DNA of 64,000 nt from positions 55,576,716 to 55,640,715 of the forward strand of contig NC_084833.1 in NCBI RefSeq assembly GCF_033115175.1, written 5' to 3'. Of this stretch, positions 57,637-64,000 are shown in pieces. Source of the DNA: Lepus europaeus. Lineage: Eukaryota; Chordata; Mammalia; Lagomorpha; Leporidae. The position numbers were made by a program, and so were the translations under genes. The notes beneath the pieces were generated by a model. The model did no database searches. It had not been told where the DNA came from and saw only the letters and a program-made list of their open reading frames with translations. The stretch's first letter is position 1, and each line of letters begins with the position of its first letter.

Positions 57637-57958
57637 GGGGCTAGTGGTGTGGCACAGCAAGTAAAGCCTGTGGTGCTGGCATCCAATATGGATGGCAGTT
57701 AGAGTCCCAGCTGCTCCACCTCTGATTCAGCTCCCTGCTAATTGCCTAGAAAAAGCAGCAGAAGATGGCCCAAGTGTTTGGGCCCCTGCCACCCACATGG
57801 TAAACCCAAAAAGCTCCTGGCTTTGGACCAGCCCATCTCTGGCCCTTGTAGCCATTTGAGGAGTGAACCAGGGGGTGGAAGATTCTCTCTCTCTCTCTCC
57901 CCTCCTGCCCCCCCACAACTCTGCCTTTCAAATAAATGAATAAATCTTTTTTAAAAAA
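57637..57958 (+). repeat. CSINE type 2
   Basis: GGGGCTAGTGGTGTGGCACA head; CAAATAAATGAATAAATC tail. Confidence 0.9.
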
Positions 57959-57998
57959 ACACACTGGTGCTTGAATGCTGTATCATGATACTGTTTCA

Positions 57999-58160
<162 letters not shown>

Positions 58161-58870
58161 CTAGATAAGACAAACAGTAATATTTAAATTGTTTATATAC
58201 AAATAAGATAGATGAAACTACTATTTTCAGAATAAAACAGACAAAATTGTAAAATGGGTTTCCAGTCTCAGGTCATCACTTTATTAAGATTCTGTCCCGA
58301 TAAGTCAGAAACTCTGTTTCATGCATGGACTTGGTAATTCTGCAGTCAAAAGGAAAGCCATGGGAGTGCACATCTGGAGCTCACAGATCTAGTCCACTCT
58401 AGAAAATAAGCCAAGACATACCTCACTTGTATGAAGATATCCCCTGACAAACTCAAGGGATATTTCTATATCTTTATTTCCTTTGGGACATATGCCCCAC
58501 AAACAATGTCAAAAGCATTGTTAACTTCCATAACACTTCAGAAGATATCAAAATAAGGGAATTAGGTCATTGGAGTTTTCAGTAGGAAACACTACAATCC
58601 CTATGAGCCAGATCTGTAGCCAGATCGGTATTCAGGAGATGATCATTTTTCTGATACACAGTTTAACCAGCATTCAAACAACAGCACCCAATTTTCAAAG
58701 TTTCTTAAAGATGACCACCTGTTTTAGAAATTAAGAAGTCATAAAGATTGAAGAATGACTTTCTATTTTGTGAGCCATGGGATAATGGTGTTGCAGTGGT
58801 CTATCTGTGTTAACTGTCACACAAACCTCGAAAACGACTCTAATGGAGGTGTTTTAACATTAAAACTTCA
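58161..58870. other. ZNF143 intron, nothing recognised
   Basis: About 0.7 kb free of SINEs; no exon seen. Confidence 0.55.
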
Positions 58871-59210
58871 GGAGCCGGCACTGTAGCACAGTGGGTTAGC
58901 ACCCTGTCCTAAAGCACCAGCATCCCATTTGGGCGCCAGTTCTAGTCCCGGCTGCTCCTCTTCTGATCCAGCTCTCTGCTATGGCCTGGGAAAGCAGTAG
59001 AAGATGGCCTGGGTTCTTGGACCCCTGAGCACCCATGTGGGAGACCCAGAAGCAGCTCCTGGCTCCTGGCTTTGGATCGGCGCAGCTCCAGCCGTGTGGC
59101 CTATTGGGGAGTGAACCATCGGATGGAAGCACTCTCTCTCTCTCTCTGCCTCTCCTCTCTCTGTGTAACTCTTTCAAATAAATAAATAAATCTTAAAAAA
59201 ATTTTTTTTA
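58871..59210 (+). repeat. CSINE type 2
   Basis: GGAGCCGGCACTGTAGCACA head; CAAATAAATAAATAAATC tail; AAAACTTCA flanks on both sides. Confidence 0.93.
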
Positions 59211-59502
59211 AAACTTCAAAATAATGAAGCAAAGATCATCATGACAAAGGAGATGCTAGATACCACAGGCTGAAACAGAAATCTGCAAATAAGAGGCATA
59301 ACAAAATAAACACACTAATGGCTTGTTCCCAAAAAGCTGTTACAATCTCTGGTTTCTGTTAAAGGGAAATTCTTGTTTCCATAGGAGTTCCTGCCACACT
59401 ACCACTCGCATATCAACGTAGATTTAGCAAATAAAAATTTCATAAATACAAAAATACAAAAAAGTAATAGGAAAAAAACTAAATTTTATAATTCCTTGTT
59501 TT

Positions 59503-59817
59503 AAAGTTTTATTTATTTTTATTTAAAAGGCAGAACAAGAGAGAGGGACAGAGACAGAGAGAGATCTTACATCCACTGGTTCATTTTTCAAATGTCTGCA
59601 ATAGCTAGGCTGGGCCATGTTCAAACTAGGAAACTAAATCTCCATTTGGGTCTCCCAAAAAGGTAGCAGACACCCATGTACTGCCTACTGCCTCCCAGGG
59701 TTCACACTAATAGAAGCTGGATTGAAAGTGGAGCTGCAGTTCAAACCTAGGTACTCTAATATGGGATACAGGTGTCCCAAGGGGCAATTTAACTGCTGGA
59801 ACACAACACTTGCCCCT
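59503..59817 (-). repeat. CSINE type 2/3
   Basis: TTTTATTTATTTTTATTTAAAAGG tail (in part); head GGAACACAACACTTGCCCC. Confidence 0.85.
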
Positions 59818-60091
59818 GAAATCCCCATTCTGGTATATATTTTTTTAAACTGCCTTAGATTCCAGAATGCAAGCTGCACTGAGATTTCTTATTACTTTGG
59901 TGCTGTTTTGCATATATTTTAATGAACTTTAGGATGTGAGAAAGTTGCCCATACATACATCATTTTGTGGAACTGGTGAGATTTTCCTGTACAGGTATTG
60001 AACCCCCTATTCTTGCTTTCATCCATAAAAAAACATAGAAATGCTAAGGGATATTATTAAAAAAAAAAAAAAAAGAAGCAACTTTACATAC

Positions 60092-60166
60092 CTGCATTTT
60101 TTTCTCTTGCTCATTTTCTCCAATCATTCCAGTACCTGCAATACCTTCACTTCCATCAATTGACAC
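60092..60166 (-). CDS. ZNF143: ZNF143 short linker exon
   Basis: Exactly 25 codons (191-215), [13 protein letters not shown] to KKMQ, phase 0 at both ends with acceptor CTGTAG and donor GTATGT. It joins the activation repeats to the zinc-finger region. Residues 198-199 read Gly-Ile where I recall Ser-Val in human. Being a multiple of three, it could be skipped without a frame change. Confidence 0.95.
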
Positions 60167-60398
60167 CTACAGAAATAAAATAAAGCTTAAGAACATTTTA
60201 CATTTTGATAATGGTTTAGGTGGTAAGTACATGGAGATTCATTGACATTTATTTGTGTGCCTCCCTGAAAATTTATACAAATTGTTAAAAAAAGGCTTTA
60301 AGTTATGACAGATGTACGTTCAATGCAGGAAGGAAAATCAGTATTTTTGATGTGGAATTTGAGACTTTCCTTTTTCTAATCTCTAATTTCTACTTTTT

Positions 60399-60719
60399 AT
60401 TTTTTTAAAGATTTATTAATTAATTTATTTGAAAGGCAAAGTTACACAGAGGGGCAGGGAGAGAAATTTTCCGTCCACTGTTTCACTCCTAAAATGGCAG
60501 CAATGGCCAGCGCTGGGCCAGGAAAAGCCAGGAGCCAGGAGCTTCTTCTGGGTCTGTCATGTGGGTGGCAGGAGTCCAAGGGCCTGGGCTATCTTTCACT
60601 GCTTTTCCAGGTGCATTAGCAGGGAGCTGGATTTAAAGTAGAGCAGCCAGGACTAGAACTTGTGCCCAAAGGGATGCCTGCACTGCAGGTTTAATTTGCT
60701 GCACTATGGTACTGGCTCC
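60399..60719 (-). repeat. CSINE type 2
   Basis: AAAGATTTATTAATTAATTTA tail; head GCACTATGGTACTGGCTCC. Confidence 0.9.
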
Positions 60720-60900
60720 TCATTTCTACTTCTTAATTCATAATTAATTCCACCTATAGATTATTCTTTCTTTTATGACACTCATCCTTGAATATCTCTT
60801 TTTGCAAATAACCTGCTATCCATTTCTTTTCTATAAGCCCTTACCCCATTCCCTTATTTCCTTATTTTTCCTCCAGTATGTCCTTTCACATGTTACTTTT

Positions 60901-61221
60901 TTTTTTTTTTTTTGGACAGAGTAGATAGTGAGAGAGAGAGGGACAGAGAGAAAGGTCTTCCTTTTTGCCGTTGGTTCACCCTCCAATGGCCGATGCGGCC
61001 GGCGCATCTTGCTGATCCAAAGCCAGGAGCCAGGTGCTTATCCTGGTCTCCCATGGGGTGCAGGACCCAAGGACTTGGGCTATCCTCCACTGCCTTCCCT
61101 GGCCACAGCAGAGAGCTGGCCTGGAAGAGGGGCAACCGGGACAGAATCCGGCGCCCCAACCGGACTAGAACCCGGTGTGCTGGCGCCGCAAGCGGAGGAT
61201 TAGCCTGTTAAGCAACGGCCA
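60901..61221 (-). repeat. CSINE type 1
   Basis: T run, GGACAGAGTAGATAGTGAGAG; head degraded to AAGCAACGGCC. Target duplication CACATGTTACTTTT (60887) and CACATGTCACTTCT (61222). Confidence 0.93.
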
Positions 61222-61324
61222 CACATGTCACTTCTTTTAGGTTCCATGCTGACTTTGACCCTGAATTATTAGCTTCTTGATAATTTATGCTTTTTTATTT
61301 TTTTCATGAAAAATAAAGAAGCTA

Positions 61325-61727
<403 letters not shown>

Positions 61728-61742
61728 AACTTCATATTTTAA

Positions 61743-62062
61743 TATATTTTTTTTGGACAGGCAGAGTTAAGAGAGAGAGACAGAGAGAAAGGTCTTCCCT
61801 CCATTGGTTCACCCCCAAAATAGCTGCTACAGCTGGTGTGCTGCGCCGATCCGAAGCCAGGAGCCAGGTGCCTCCCCCGGTCTCCCGTGTGGGTGCAGGG
61901 CCCAAGCACTTGGGCCATCCTCCACTGCCCTCCTGGGACACAGCAGAGAGCTGGACCGGAAGAGGAGCAACCGGGACAGAATCCGGTGCCCCAACCAGGA
62001 CTAGAACCCAGGGTGCCGGCGCCACAGGTGGAGGGTTAGCCTAGTGAACCACGGTGCCAGCT
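61743..62062 (-). repeat. CSINE type 1-like, left arm of an inverted pair
   Basis: GGACAGGCAGAGTTAAGAGAG tail; head ACCACGGTGCCAGCT. Target duplication CCAACTTCATATTTTAA at 61726-61742 and 62063-62079. Confidence 0.95.
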
Positions 62063-62090
62063 CCAACTTCATATTTTAAAAGAAGTTTCT

Positions 62091-62446
62091 GAGCCGGCGC
62101 CGCGGCTCACTAGGCTAATCCTCCACCTTGAGGCGCCAGCACACCGGGTTCTAGTCCCGGTCGGGGCGCCGGATTCTGTCCCGGTTGCCCCTCTTCCAGG
62201 CCAGCTCTCTGTTGTGGCCAGGGAAGGCAGTGGAGGATGGCCCAAATCCTTGGGCCCTGCACCCCATGGGAGACCAGGAGAAGCACCTGGCTCCTACCAT
62301 CGGATCGGCACAGTGCGCCAGCCGCAGCGCGCCAGCCGCGGCGGCCATTGGAGGGTGAACCAACGGCAAAAGGAAGACCTTTCTCTCTGTCTCTCTCTCT
62401 CACTGTCCACTCTGCCTGTCAAAAAAATTAAAAAAAAAAAAAAAAA
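62091..62446 (+). repeat. CSINE type 1, right arm of an inverted pair
   Basis: GAGCCGGCGCCGCGGCTCAC head; CTGTC plus A tail; target duplication AAGTTTCT at 62083-62090 and 62447-62454. Confidence 0.95.
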
Positions 62447-62685
62447 AAGTTTCTATTGAAGTCCTTCAGGGACCAGGGATTTTTGCTGTTCTACCCTGTT
62501 ACTGAACAGTTCAAATTATGAGACATTTTTTCTTAAACTGTGTCCAAATCTGCCACCTTATTTCTTCAACGAACAAACACAGTTCTTCTTTCAAATGACC
62601 ACCCTTCAGCAGCCAACAACAGGTCTTATTTTCCCCACATTCACACTTCTCCCTCATTTTGTTCATATTTCCAAAGCTATTTTAC

Positions 62686-62769
62686 CTTTGGAGGTATGGT
62701 GAATAAATGCTGTGGTTCCATCTTCCAACTGCACTGCTTGACCATCCTCTAGACGCAAACTGTCCCCTG
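62686..62769 (-). CDS. ZNF143: ZNF143 activation-repeat exon B (84 bases)
   Basis: Two bases of Thr97, 27 codons (98-124) and one base of Asp125. It carries [19 protein letters not shown]. Acceptor CTCGAG, donor GTAAAA. The exon equals its left-hand paralogue (63289-63372) in length and phase, so the pair reads as a duplicated exon. An alternative acceptor three bases away (CAG at 62769-62767) would not keep the family sequence. Confidence 0.95.
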
Positions 62770-63288
62770 CTCGAGAATGACACTTACATTTAGATTCCAA
62801 GTTTTCTGGCCTGTTCTGGTTTACTCATTTTATAGAACATCATAAAAAATTGCTTTTTGAATCTTTGAACATGTAAATAATTTCAGTAAAGCTGGTTGGA
62901 GAAAGTGTTTAAAAGTTAAAAGGGTACTGGAATATTTATTTTAGAAATACTCTCGTATATACCAGACTATAAAGAGAGTTGAAAGAGGAAAGAAGAAAAT
63001 TAGGAACATGTAGGGTTCAGCTCAAATAACAGAAACATTCACTCAGGATTACTGCCCATTTAGCTCCATAGTGCAGTCCAGTAACTTCTTTTCCTTTATC
63101 TTTGAAATAAAGTGTTGGTTAAGTTAAAATAAAATGGTGTTTAGAATCTCTCTGTGGCATCTATTAATCTCACTTTTCAGAAAATGACTAGAGAGCAGAA
63201 CCAAGTTTAAGTAGTAAGATGGAGCTGAAGGCAGCAAATATTCGATGAGAATTACGACGGTTTCCTGTGCTACAGCTTAAATACTTAC

Positions 63289-63372
63289 TACTTTTAGGTA
63301 TGGGTACATGTTGAACATAGGCAGCAGAACCATCTTCCAACTGTATGACCTGACCATCTATGAGTTTTCCAT
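63289..63372 (-). CDS. ZNF143: ZNF143 activation-repeat exon A (84 bases)
   Basis: The most upstream ZNF143 exon seen. Two bases finish Asp69, then come 27 codons (70-96) and one base of Thr97. The core is GQVIQLEDGSAAYVQHVP. Acceptor TTCCAG, donor GTAAGT. The exon to its right, holding residues 1-68 and the 5' UTR, is not in the window. Residue 70 is Gly where I recall Ala in human. Confidence 0.95.
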
Positions 63373-63905
63373 CTGGAACAAAAGAATCAAGCCAATAAAT
63401 CAGCACAAATTAAAAATGTAAACTTTATATAATTTCAAAATAATATCAACTATAAAAACATACACTACTTAAGCTCATGTTCATCTTGATTCTTCCCTCT
63501 ATGTTCTGAAGCAATTCAATAACACATCCAGTGATCCTACAGAAAGCAGAAAATCCTCCCTCAGCCATCCTTCCTCCCCTCCAATTTTCAATCAGACAAG
63601 TTCAAGAGGAAGAGTGGCTCATCACAGCAGGCTACTTGAGTTGAACCTCCATATACCTTTCAGGGCCACTAAGGATCAGTGACCCTGACTTGTGTAGAAA
63701 CTGAAGCTGGGGAGACAGTTATGTTACTATGTGAGACTAGCTGTCATTCTCATTCCTAGGGGCTGTAAGATCCTTGTCTATATATACTTGTGCTCAGTAG
63801 GTAACCTCAAAAACAAGGAGTTTGAGAACTGGGCTAGAGTAAACACTGATTCAGAGGTAATATTGTATTAGCAAAATCAAACATCTTTACTCTCAGTGTA
63901 TTTTC
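63373..63905. other. ZNF143 intron, nothing recognised
   Basis: About 0.5 kb without SINEs before the window-edge repeat; no exon matching residues 1-68 was found. Confidence 0.6.
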
Positions 63906-64000
63906 TTTTTTTTTTTTTTAAAGATTTATTTATTTATTTGAAAGTCAAAGTTACACAAAGAGAGAAGGAGAGGCAGAGAGAGAGAGAGAGAGAGCGGTCT
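63906..64000 (-). repeat. CSINE type 2, cut by the window edge
   Basis: T run, AAAGATTTATTTATTTATTTGA and an AG-rich run; the rest lies beyond the window. Confidence 0.92.

Overview
The window is nuclear DNA from a lagomorph, most likely the European rabbit. The evidence is about 85 copies or fragments of the lagomorph C repeat (CSINE, a tRNA-derived SINE) on both strands, a rabbit-type L1 3' end, and two split mammalian genes with GT-AG introns. Nothing is bacterial or viral apart from old retroelement copies. Gene identifications rest on recognising protein sequences and on exact splice-phase bookkeeping, not on a database search.

Both genes lie on the minus strand. WEE1 (Tyr kinase that restrains CDK1) occupies 1 to about 5,660: five coding exons are present (5364-4783, 3542-3337, 2585-2522, 2096-1924, 154-33), running from the start codon to the kinase hinge, and the rest lies beyond base 1. 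Its promoter and first exon sit in a CpG island at about 3,890-6,430 with E2F, CCAAT, MYB, CHR-like, E-box and D-box motifs. ZNF143 (seven-finger transcription factor for snRNA and mRNA promoters) occupies 25,839 to beyond 64,000: thirteen coding exons (63372-63289 down to 25922-25839) join in frame with no break and encode residues 69-638 if the N-terminus has the human length; the first exons lie to the right. Transcription runs right to left, ZNF143 first and WEE1 about 20 kb downstream, as I recall for human 11p15.4.

The 6.4-25 kb interval between the genes holds no supported coding gene. It has CSINEs and an endogenous retroviral remnant (12,032-13,061) with two LTR copies bounded by a 5-bp target duplication. 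ZNF143 introns hold most repeats: a degenerate L1 (about 30.0-36.7 kb) cut up by SINEs, L2 and MIR fragments, a MER5-like DNA transposon, and CSINEs nested in CSINEs.

CSINE labels used below are my own. Type 1 is the younger-looking class, ending in CTGTCAAAAA. Type 2 has a CT-rich stretch and then an AATAAAT-rich tail. Type 3 is older and more diverged. Plus strand means the tRNA-like head is on the left. SINE ends are accurate to roughly 10 bases.

I found no convincing new system. The items most worth checking are two perfect PAR-bZIP (D-box) sites in WEE1 intron 1 together with two CACGTG E-boxes, the inverted SINE pairs in ZNF143 introns, and the LTR pair.
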